Shown: one piece after another, positions 27,398 through 34,943 of the stretch
Layout: the number at the start of each line of letters is the position of its first letter
Position numbering within the stretch: position 1 is the first letter of the stretch
NCBI GenBank assembly: GCA_017631275.1
Contig: JAGBTQ010000009.1
Location: 1 to 64,000, forward strand
Direction of reading: 5' to 3'
Origin: Alistipes sp.
GTDB taxonomy: Bacteria > Bacteroidota > Bacteroidia > Bacteroidales > Rikenellaceae
DNA length: 64,000 nt
Program-made: the position numbers and the translations under genes
Notes under the pieces: generated by a model
The model's input: only the letters and a program-made list of their open reading frames with translations
The model's database searches: none
What the model was told of the DNA's origin: nothing

Positions 27398-29503
27398 ATG
27401 AAACTACAACGACTATTAATTTTGGCGCTTGCAGCGTTGGCTTTTGCGGGCTGTTGCAAGCAGAGTGCAGAGTTTGCGGTTGGCAATCAATCGCCCGTGG
27501 TGCCTCTTATCGTTACAGAGGGTACTACATCGCACTACATGACCGACTACTATCCTCAGTGGGTGGGTGCTTCAAACGTAACAACCGACGATGCACGCCT
27601 AAAGCTCAAGGCTCAGGACGAGCGCTGGGAGCAGTTCGACATCACTACTGAGTGCCAGACTTTGGTATCATCAATTGACGTATGGCATGGCGATGAGAAG
27701 CTATCAGTGGTAGTTCTCGGTGGCAAGCGCAATACGGAGTTATATATGACCTCTACCGAGGTTGATGGCTCAACAATCAATGTTGTGGCTACTGCTCCTG
27801 TTAAGGAGGTTGTTGCAATGTGGCAGAACGAGGTAGTTAGCGAGTCAGATGTTAACAACCAGACTATCACCGTTGAGATTCCTGCTAAGGCTAAGAAGTA
27901 TCAGCGCTCTTACATTCGCATCTTTGCTGCTGCAGACAATGGCCGCTTCAACGACGTGCTCCTACCATTGGAGTATGGCAAGGTTGTGACCAACACTGAG
28001 GATATCCGCCGTAAGGACTTCCACTCGCAGATACTCTACTCACTCATGATCGACCGCTTTAACAATGGTACTACCGAGAACGACTGGAAGCTTAACTCTC
28101 CAGAGGTGTTGGATAAGGTAGATTATCAGGGTGGCGATATTCTCGGTATCACTAAGAAGATTGAGGAGGGCTTCTTCACAGATTTGGGCATTACCACAAT
28201 CTGGATTTCGCCTATCACGCAGAACCCTTACGATGCGTGGGGTCAGAACGTAGATCCTAAGACTAAGTTCTCGGGCTACCACGGCTACTGGCCTATCTAT
28301 AGCACCGTTGTAGATAAGCGCTTCGGCTCTGATGAGGAGCTTCGTGAGATGCTCTCTAAGGCGCACGCCAACGAGCACAACGTTATCTTAGACTATGTGG
28401 CTAACCACCTACATATCAACTCTCCTGTGCTTCAGGCACACCCCGACTGGACCACACAACTCGAGTTGCCTGATGGTCGCAAGAACATCGCACTATGGGA
28501 CGAGCAGCGCCTCACAACATGGTTCGACGAGCATATCCCTACGCTCGACCTTGAGCGCGAGGAGGTGTGCGACCCTATGACCGACTCGGCACTTCACTGG
28601 GTGCGCAACTTCGACTTCGACGGCTTCCGTCACGACGCTTGTAAGCATATTCCATTGAACTACTGGCGTATGCTAACACATAAGCTTAAGTCGGAGATGA
28701 CCAACCGCGATATGTGGCAGATTGGCGAGACCTACGGCTCAGTGGAGCTTATCAACTCATACATCAAGACAGGTATGATCGACTCGCAGTTCGACTTCAA
28801 CCTCTACCACACCTCACGTGATGTAATTATTGACGAGGGTCGCTCGATGAAGGATATCGCACACGTTGTTGAGGAGGCTGAGGCAGCCTATGGCTCGCAC
28901 CACACTATGGGTAACATCACCGGTAACCACGACAAGCCACGTTTTTTGTCGTTGGCAGGTGGCGACATGCCATTGTGGGGCGTTGACGACAAGGCTGAGG
29001 GCTGGAAGCGTGAGGTAGGCGTTGGCGACGAGGAGAAGGGCTATGCTCGTCTTCAGTTGTTGAAGGCTATTATCTCTACTGTTCCTGGTGTTCCTTGTGT
29101 ATATCAGGGCGATGAGTATGGTACTCCTGGTGCTAACGACCCAGATAACCGCGATATGATGGAGTTTGATGGCTACAACGAGCGCCAGCAGAAGGAGGTT
29201 GAGGCTACTAAGGCTCTGTTTAAGTATCGTCGCGAGTCTATGCCATTGATGTATGGCGACTACCGCACGTTGTATGCCGACGATGATGTATATGTATTCT
29301 TGCGCCACTACATGGGCGAGTGGGTTGTTGTTGCTCTTAACATCCGTGCCGAGGCTCGTGCAGTGGAGGTGGCAATGCCTGAGTTTATCGCTTCGGAGGA
29401 GGCTAAGGTGGCTCTCTCTACTGTGGGTGCTACTGCAGCACTTGCTGAGGGCAAGCTCACAATCACCGTTCCTAAGTATGGCTATGTAATCATCGCAAAA
29501 TAA
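27398..29503 (+). CDS. GH13 alpha-amylase, surface lipoprotein (SusG-like role)
   Basis: 701 aa. The lipobox AFAGC (Cys19) suggests an outer-membrane lipoprotein. An N-terminal beta-sandwich (about 30-200) precedes the catalytic barrel. GH13 regions are intact: DYVANH (332-337), GFRHDACKH with nucleophile Asp413, IGETYG with acid/base Glu444, and GNHDK with Asp512. A C-terminal beta domain ends the protein. It cleaves alpha-1,4 bonds of starch at the surface to feed SusCD. It is the first of four glycosidase genes and begins after a gap of 131 nt containing hairpins. Fine specificity (amylase or neopullulanase) is not readable from sequence. Confidence 0.9.
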   Translation: MKLQRLLILALAALAFAGCCKQSAEFAVGNQSPVVPLIVTEGTTSHYMTDYYPQWVGASNVTTDDARLKLKAQDERWEQFDITTECQTLVSSIDVWHGDEKLSVVVLGGKRNTELYMTSTEVDGSTINVVATAPVKEVVAMWQNEVVSESDVNNQTITVEIPAKAKKYQRSYIRIFAAADNGRFNDVLLPLEYGKVVTNTEDIRRKDFHSQILYSLMIDRFNNGTTENDWKLNSPEVLDKVDYQGGDILGITKKIEEGFFTDLGITTIWISPITQNPYDAWGQNVDPKTKFSGYHGYWPIYSTVVDKRFGSDEELREMLSKAHANEHNVILDYVANHLHINSPVLQAHPDWTTQLELPDGRKNIALWDEQRLTTWFDEHIPTLDLEREEVCDPMTDSALHWVRNFDFDGFRHDACKHIPLNYWRMLTHKLKSEMTNRDMWQIGETYGSVELINSYIKTGMIDSQFDFNLYHTSRDVIIDEGRSMKDIAHVVEEAEAAYGSHHTMGNITGNHDKPRFLSLAGGDMPLWGVDDKAEGWKREVGVGDEEKGYARLQLLKAIISTVPGVPCVYQGDEYGTPGANDPDNRDMMEFDGYNERQQKEVEATKALFKYRRESMPLMYGDYRTLYADDDVYVFLRHYMGEWVVVALNIRAEARAVEVAMPEFIASEEAKVALSTVGATAALAEGKLTITVPKYGYVIIAK

Positions 29504-29521
29504 TTTAATACCTAAGATAAT

Positions 29522-30910
29522 ATGAAGAAGTTATTTATGTTGGTCGCATTCGTTGCGGCATTGGTGGGCAGCGTATCTGCTCAGAACAACACAGAGTTCG
29601 ATAAGTTCAACTCTGTGGTCTATGAGCTTAACATTCGTCAGGCAACTGAGGAGGGTACTTTCGCAGCTGCTGAGAAGTATCTTCCAGAGCTTAAGGCTAT
29701 GGGTGTTGATATCGTATGGCTTATGCCTATCAGCCCTATTGGTGTTGAGGCTCGTAAGGGCTCGCTTGGCTCATACTACTCAATCATCGACTATAAGGCT
29801 ATCAACCCTGAGTTTGGTACGATGAAGGACTTTGAGAAGTTCCTCGCTACTGCACACAGCCTTGGTCTTAAGGTCATCATCGACTGGGTTGCTAACCACA
29901 CTGCACGTGATGCTAAGTGGTGGAAGCAGGGCAAGAAGAGCTGGTATGTTATGGACAACAATACAGGCCTTCCTATTGTTGAGTACGACTGGACAGATAT
30001 CGCAAAGCTTAACTACAACGATGTGAAGATGCGTGCTGCAATGATCGACGCTTTGAAGTTCTGGGTGAAGAAGGGTGTTGATGGCTACCGCTGCGACGTT
30101 GCTATGAACGTTCCTGGCGACTTCTGGGCTGAGGCTTGGAAGCAGGTGCGTGCTATTAACCCTGATGTATATCTCTTGGCTGAGGGCGAGGAGCAGTGGT
30201 TGCACGGGTCAGGTTTCGAGGCTACTTACGCTTGGGAGCTTCACCACATCTTCAACGCTATGGCTAAGGGTGGCAGCGAGACTAAGAACGTAGCTGGCGA
30301 CGGCACTATCAAAACCGATGCTAAGTATGTTAAGGACCTCAAGGAGTATCTCCAGCGTGACGACGTGAAGTATCCAGCTCCTGCTATGCGCCTTATGTTT
30401 ACATCTAACCACGACGAGAACTCATGGGCAGGTACCGAGTTCGAGCGTATGGGCGATGCTCACAAGGCATTTGCAGCTCTTACCTTCGTTCTTCCAAAGT
30501 CACAGCCACTCATCTACACTGGTCAGGAGATTGGCCTTCAGCGTCGTTTGGCATTCTTTGAGAAGGACTCTGTAAAGGAGCTTGTTGATTTGGAGTATGG
30601 CAAGGAGTATCGCGATTTCTACAAGTCGCTCTGCGCATTCCGTCACAACAACTCAGCTTTGGCTGCTGGAGCAAACGTAGCTCCACTCGTAATCATGGAG
30701 GGTACACCTGAGTCAGTATTCGCTTTCACTCGCTCGAACGAGGAGAATACAGTATTCTGCGTATTCAACTTCTCAGCAGAGCCTGTTAAGTTCACTGTAA
30801 CTATCGACGCTGCTGGCGACTACAACTGCGTTTGTGGCGAGGCTAAGTCGTTGAAGGCTGGTCAGGTTGTTGAGCTTAAGCCATGGGGCTTCATGCTTCT
30901 TAACAAGTAG
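29522..30910 (+). CDS. GH13 alpha-amylase family protein, periplasmic
   Basis: 462 aa with a cleavable signal peptide (1-20, VGSVSAQ) and no lipobox, so periplasmic. Barrel motifs are DWVANH (121-126), GYRCDVAMN with nucleophile Asp192, LLAEGEE with Glu221 and TSNHDENSW with Asp298. The compact protein lacks an N-terminal sandwich domain. It should trim maltooligosaccharides after import through SusCD. It lies 18 nt after the first amylase gene. It is a paralogue of the next gene, sharing ARKGSLGSYYSI-like and YKAINPEFGT segments, but differs in having the export signal. Confidence 0.9.
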   Translation: MKKLFMLVAFVAALVGSVSAQNNTEFDKFNSVVYELNIRQATEEGTFAAAEKYLPELKAMGVDIVWLMPISPIGVEARKGSLGSYYSIIDYKAINPEFGTMKDFEKFLATAHSLGLKVIIDWVANHTARDAKWWKQGKKSWYVMDNNTGLPIVEYDWTDIAKLNYNDVKMRAAMIDALKFWVKKGVDGYRCDVAMNVPGDFWAEAWKQVRAINPDVYLLAEGEEQWLHGSGFEATYAWELHHIFNAMAKGGSETKNVAGDGTIKTDAKYVKDLKEYLQRDDVKYPAPAMRLMFTSNHDENSWAGTEFERMGDAHKAFAALTFVLPKSQPLIYTGQEIGLQRRLAFFEKDSVKELVDLEYGKEYRDFYKSLCAFRHNNSALAAGANVAPLVIMEGTPESVFAFTRSNEENTVFCVFNFSAEPVKFTVTIDAAGDYNCVCGEAKSLKAGQVVELKPWGFMLLNK

Positions 30911-30924
30911 TATATAACCTATGA

Positions 30925-30962
30925 GTCATGGTATGTCGCGTGGGCATACCATGACCTTTTTT
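30925..30962 (+). terminator. Terminator or attenuator between two GH13 genes
   Basis: The stem GTCATGGTATG/CATACCATGAC (30925-30935 with 30945-30955) is followed by six T (30957-30962), ending 8 nt before the next start codon. It probably lowers read-through into the last two genes. Confidence 0.8.
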
Positions 30963-30969
30963 AAGCACT

Positions 30970-32256
30970 ATGATGTATAAAAATCCCGATTGGAGTCGCT
31001 CTGCGGTGCTCTACGAGATGAACCTCCGTCAGCTTACTGCTGAGGGTACGTTCTTAGCTGCTATCGAGCGTCTTCCATTTTTGCGCTCTGTGGGTGTCGA
31101 TGCCTTATGGCTCATGCCCATATATCCTATTGGCGAGGAGGGTCGCAAAGGCTCGCTCGGCTCTTACTATTCGATACGCGACTACAAGGCCATAAACCCT
31201 GAGTTTGGCACGGAGGCCGACTTCCGCAAGTTTGTCGATGCGGCACATGCACTTGGTATGAAGGTGTTGTTGGACTGGGTGGCTAACCACACAGCGCGCG
31301 ATGCTCGCTGGATTGACGAAAAGCCAGCAGATTGGTATGAGCGAGATGAGAATGGTGTTGCTAAGATTCCATGGGACTGGAGCGACACGGCAAAGCTCAA
31401 CTATGCCAACCACGACGTGTGGTCGGGCCAGATTGACGCTATGCGCTACTGGGTCGAGGAGTTCAAGGTAGATGGCTTCCGTTGCGACATGGCTATGTTG
31501 GTGCCTATTGAGTTTTGGCAGGAGGCATCAGCTGAGCTTCACCGCATAAAGCCCGATGTCTTTATGTTGGCGGAGGCCGAGGAGGACAACCTCTTCGATG
31601 CCGCTTTTAACATGAGCTACCAGTGGAATGTTCACCATATTATGGTCGATATTGCTAAGGGAGCACGCCGAGTGTGGGATTTGCGCAATGCTATCCACTC
31701 GGAGCGTGCACGTTATCCTCGCGAGGCCATGCGCCTAAGCTTCACGTCGAACCACGACGAGAATTCGTGGAGTGGCTCGGAGCAGGAGAGGTTTGGTGCT
31801 GCCCTCGAGGTGATGACTGCCATGACATTCCTCATGCCCTCGACAATGCCTCTTATCTACACGGGTCAGGAGGTGGGCTATAACCACTCGTTCGAGTTCT
31901 TCGAGCGTGATGCTATCCCCGCGGGTGCTTACGCCGAGAACCACACCACGGAGCTCTATCGCCGACTAACAGCCCTTAAGCACCATGAGCGCGCGTTAGA
32001 TGCTGGTGAGTGGGGTGGCGAGCTAATCGAGATTGAGAACAACGCCAAGGACTGCATGATGACCTTCGTGCGTGAGGTTGACGAAAGTAGGGTTGTGGCG
32101 ATTATGAACCTCTCGCCATATACCATTCATGCTGACTTCCGCACAGGAATATATGCTGGCGACTATCTCGATGCTATGAGTGGCGAGCGTGTTGTGCTCG
32201 ATGAGCATGTCGAGCGAGATATTGCACCATGGTGTTATCAAATATTAATAAAGTAA
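30970..32256 (+). CDS. GH13 alpha-amylase family protein, cytoplasmic
   Basis: 428 aa with no signal peptide, so cytoplasmic. Motifs: DWVANH (102-107), GFRCDMAM with nucleophile Asp173, MLAEAEE with Glu202 and SNHDENSW with Asp262. It is closely similar to the preceding periplasmic enzyme along its whole length (for example RKGSLGSYYSIRDYKAINP against the same segment there). This suggests a tandem duplication followed by loss or gain of the signal peptide. It could act on maltodextrins brought in by the MFS transporter. Starts at 30970 and 30973 are adjacent ATGs. It is separated from the upstream gene by a terminator-like hairpin. Confidence 0.88.
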   Translation: MMYKNPDWSRSAVLYEMNLRQLTAEGTFLAAIERLPFLRSVGVDALWLMPIYPIGEEGRKGSLGSYYSIRDYKAINPEFGTEADFRKFVDAAHALGMKVLLDWVANHTARDARWIDEKPADWYERDENGVAKIPWDWSDTAKLNYANHDVWSGQIDAMRYWVEEFKVDGFRCDMAMLVPIEFWQEASAELHRIKPDVFMLAEAEEDNLFDAAFNMSYQWNVHHIMVDIAKGARRVWDLRNAIHSERARYPREAMRLSFTSNHDENSWSGSEQERFGAALEVMTAMTFLMPSTMPLIYTGQEVGYNHSFEFFERDAIPAGAYAENHTTELYRRLTALKHHERALDAGEWGGELIEIENNAKDCMMTFVREVDESRVVAIMNLSPYTIHADFRTGIYAGDYLDAMSGERVVLDEHVERDIAPWCYQILIK

Positions 32257-32271
32257 ATTAAAGAGTTAGAT

Positions 32272-34137
32272 ATGAAGAGAGTATTTTTGTTTGTAGCTCT
32301 TGTCTGCATCTCTCTATCTGCGTTTGCTGCAAAGCCTAAGCTTGAGGTTAAGCATATCGAGCCACTATCATGGTGGGTGGGTATGAACACACCGTTGCAG
32401 CTTATGATTAATGGCAATGGCATATCTGAGTACGATGTTGCTATCTTGCCTCAGGGTCAGGGTGTTGAGGTTAAGGCTGTGCATAAGGCAGATAGTCCCA
32501 ACTACCTATTCGTTGATGTTGCAATCGCCCCTACAGCTAAGGCTGGCGAGTACACCTTGCGTTTTAGCTCTGGAAAGGTAAAGCACGATGTTAAGTATCG
32601 CATCGACGAGCGTAAGGCTGGCTCACGTGAGCGTGAGAGCTTTACCAATGCCGACTTTGTCTATCTTATCATGCCCGACCGTTTTGCTAATGGCGACCCA
32701 AGCAACGACAATACGAAGGATACAGCCGAGAAGGTTGATCGCTCGAAGCCTTGGTTGCGTCACGGTGGCGACCTACAGGGTATGATCGACCACCTCGACT
32801 ATATTGCCGACCTTGGTGCTACTGCCATCTGGTCAACACCTCTTCTTCTCGACAATGAGAATGGTGCTTCGTACCACGGCTACTCGTGCAGCGACTACTA
32901 CCGTATCGACCCACGCTTTGGCTCTAACGAGCTATATAAAACCTATGTTGAGGAGTGCCATAAGCATGGCCTAAAGGTTATCATGGACGTTGTGCCTAAC
33001 CATAGCTCGACAACACACTGGTGGTATAACGACCAACCATTCGAGGACTGGACACACAAGTGGGATAGCTACACCCAGTCGAACTGGACATTCTCAACAA
33101 ACATGGACTTCAATGCCTCAAAGGCTGACCTCTATCAGATGGAGAGTGGCTGGTTTGACCGTTCGATGGCAGATATGAACCTCGACAACGGCTATCTGCT
33201 CAACTACTTCAAGCAGTGGGCAGTATGGTGGGTTGAGTATGCTGATTTGGACGGCTTCCGTGTCGATACATACCCATATAACGAGAAGCAACCTATGAGC
33301 GAGTGGTGTCAGTCGGTTATGGCTGAGTATCCCAACTTCAATATCGTTGGCGAGGTGTGGACATCATCTATTCCTCAGCTTGCTTATTGGCAGGGTGGCA
33401 ACTACAACAAAGATGGCTTCGATTCGCACCTAAAGTCTATCATGGACTTCCCACTGCACGACGCTATGCGTGCTGCTATGACAGAGGGTGGTGGCGATGG
33501 TGGCTGGGGTCAGGGTATGACTCGTATTTATGATGTCTTGTCGCACGACTTCGTATATCACGACCTCTCGAATATGATGATTATGGCCGATAACCACGAC
33601 ACTGAGCGTATTGGCGACGTGTGTGATGGCGACCTTCGCAAGCTAAAGATTGTGCACACATTGCTCTGCACCATGCGTGGTATGCCACAAATGCTCTATG
33701 GCGATGAGCTCTTGTTCCGTTCGTCGGACCGCTCTATGGGCCACCCAACCTTGCGTTGCGACTTCCCTGGCGGCTGGGCTGGCGATGAGAAGAATCTCTT
33801 CGACAGAGCACAGCACGAGGGCGATGCTAAGGAGCTATACGACTACATGCACAAGTTGATGAATTGGCGTAAGTCGAAGGAGGTTATCCACTCGGGCAAG
33901 ACCCTTCACTTCATCGACCGCGACAACACCTACGCCTTCTTCCGCTACAACGACACTGATGTAGTGTTTGTATATATCAACAACTCGGGTCGTGAGCACG
34001 AGATTCCTTGGGGACGTTATAGCGAGATTTCGCACAACCTCACCGAGGGTATAAATGTGATTACGGGCGAGAGTGTTAAGCTAGAGGGCTACAAAGTGGC
34101 TCCAATGACAGTACTTGTTGTTGAGTTTAAGCGATAG
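32272..34137 (+). CDS. susA: Neopullulanase / cyclomaltodextrinase (SusA-like GH13)
   Basis: 621 aa with a signal peptide (1-20, SAFAA), so periplasmic. An N-terminal Ig-like cyclomaltodextrinase domain (about 22-115) is followed by the barrel with MPDRFANGD, DVVPNH (239-244), GFRVDTYPY with nucleophile Asp332, IVGEVW with Glu361 and ADNHDTERIG with Asp443. Architecture and size match SusA of Bacteroides, which cuts imported maltooligosaccharides and cyclodextrins. It is the last gene of the starch locus, 15 nt after the cytoplasmic amylase and followed by a strong terminator. No GH97 SusB gene is in the window. Confidence 0.9.
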   Translation: MKRVFLFVALVCISLSAFAAKPKLEVKHIEPLSWWVGMNTPLQLMINGNGISEYDVAILPQGQGVEVKAVHKADSPNYLFVDVAIAPTAKAGEYTLRFSSGKVKHDVKYRIDERKAGSRERESFTNADFVYLIMPDRFANGDPSNDNTKDTAEKVDRSKPWLRHGGDLQGMIDHLDYIADLGATAIWSTPLLLDNENGASYHGYSCSDYYRIDPRFGSNELYKTYVEECHKHGLKVIMDVVPNHSSTTHWWYNDQPFEDWTHKWDSYTQSNWTFSTNMDFNASKADLYQMESGWFDRSMADMNLDNGYLLNYFKQWAVWWVEYADLDGFRVDTYPYNEKQPMSEWCQSVMAEYPNFNIVGEVWTSSIPQLAYWQGGNYNKDGFDSHLKSIMDFPLHDAMRAAMTEGGGDGGWGQGMTRIYDVLSHDFVYHDLSNMMIMADNHDTERIGDVCDGDLRKLKIVHTLLCTMRGMPQMLYGDELLFRSSDRSMGHPTLRCDFPGGWAGDEKNLFDRAQHEGDAKELYDYMHKLMNWRKSKEVIHSGKTLHFIDRDNTYAFFRYNDTDVVFVYINNSGREHEIPWGRYSEISHNLTEGINVITGESVKLEGYKVAPMTVLVVEFKR

Positions 34138-34160
34138 GCTAAACCTATTGTAGATAGTGT

Positions 34161-34195
34161 GCAGCAGGCATTTTTGCTTGCTGCATATTTTTTTT
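34161..34195 (+). terminator. Terminator of the starch locus
   Basis: The stem GCAGCAGGCA/TGCTTGCTGC (34161-34170 with 34175-34184, one G-U) with loop TTTT runs into ATATTTTTTTT. Confidence 0.92.
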
Positions 34196-34206
34196 AAGTC
34201 TATCTC

Positions 34207-34237
34207 TTGGATAATCGCCCAATATTATCTATATTTG
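34207..34237 (+). promoter_or_regulatory. Promoter of the coiled-coil protein gene
   Basis: TTGG (34207-34210), a 19-nt spacer and TATATTTG (34230-34237) stand 29 nt before the start codon. Confidence 0.7.
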
Positions 34238-34266
34238 TAGATAGAAACGCTAAAAACAATCCTACA

Positions 34267-34707
34267 ATGAAGAGACTTTTTGCTGTTATAATTGCTATTT
34301 TCGCAGTATCTAACTGCTTTGCCCAGGAGGCAACAAACCAGATTATTGAGGCACAAATACGCTACGACGAGGCTGTACTCATGCAGAAACAGTCCATCAT
34401 TGAGGCACGCAATGAGGAGCGTCATGCTATTGAGGTTGCCGAGCAGCGTGTTGAGGATTGTAAGATTACTCTACAGACCCTCAAACAGAGCTATAAGGAG
34501 ATTACTGCCGAGCAGAAGCAGCGCGTGGCAGATGCTAAGCGCGAGGTGGTGAATGCCAAGATACGCCTCAAGGAGGAGAGCAAGCGCTCGAAGCAGGAGA
34601 TACAAGCAGCCAAGGCAACTACTAAGTCGGTACTTGCCGACAAAAAGAGTCAGGTGGCACGCGCCAAGGCAGAGATTGCTCGACTTAAGGCCGAAGCACA
34701 CAAATAG
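34267..34707 (+). CDS. Exported coiled-coil protein, function unknown
   Basis: 146 aa. A signal peptide (MKRLFAVIIAIFAVSNCFAQ, 1-20) precedes an uninterrupted, highly charged helix rich in Lys, Glu, Ala and Gln (about 22-146) with coiled-coil heptad spacing and no Pro or Gly. No domain is recognised. It is probably a periplasmic or envelope spacer protein. The start is the ATG at 34267; an upstream in-frame TTG at 34207 lies inside the promoter. The gene has its own promoter and terminator and stands alone. Confidence 0.75.
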   Translation: MKRLFAVIIAIFAVSNCFAQEATNQIIEAQIRYDEAVLMQKQSIIEARNEERHAIEVAEQRVEDCKITLQTLKQSYKEITAEQKQRVADAKREVVNAKIRLKEESKRSKQEIQAAKATTKSVLADKKSQVARAKAEIARLKAEAHK

Positions 34708-34732
34708 TGGTGCATTAGTTGAGTTCGAATAG

Positions 34733-34777
34733 TAGCGACAACGACCATGATAGATGGTTTGTTGTCGCTATTTTTTT
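34733..34777 (+). terminator. Terminator after the coiled-coil protein gene
   Basis: A perfect 10-bp stem TAGCGACAAC/GTTGTCGCTA (34733-34742 with 34761-34770) is followed by seven T. Confidence 0.9.
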
Positions 34778-34856
34778 ATTTCACTAATCACTATTACTAA
34801 AAATGCATATATATTTTAACCTATATGCATAAAAATTTACAAAAAGTGTAATGTGA

Positions 34857-34888
34857 TTTGTAATGCGAGATAAATAATACTATATTTG
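34857..34888 (+). promoter_or_regulatory. Promoter of the large surface lipoprotein gene
   Basis: TTTG (34857-34860), a 20-nt spacer and TATATTTG (34881-34888) match the consensus fully, 55 nt before the ATG. A 9-bp palindrome ATGCATATA/TATATGCAT lies just upstream (34803-34830). Confidence 0.85.
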
Positions 34889-34943
34889 TACGTTAATAGT
34901 TTACTATTAAAGAGATTAAAACAACAATTTTATATTTTACATT

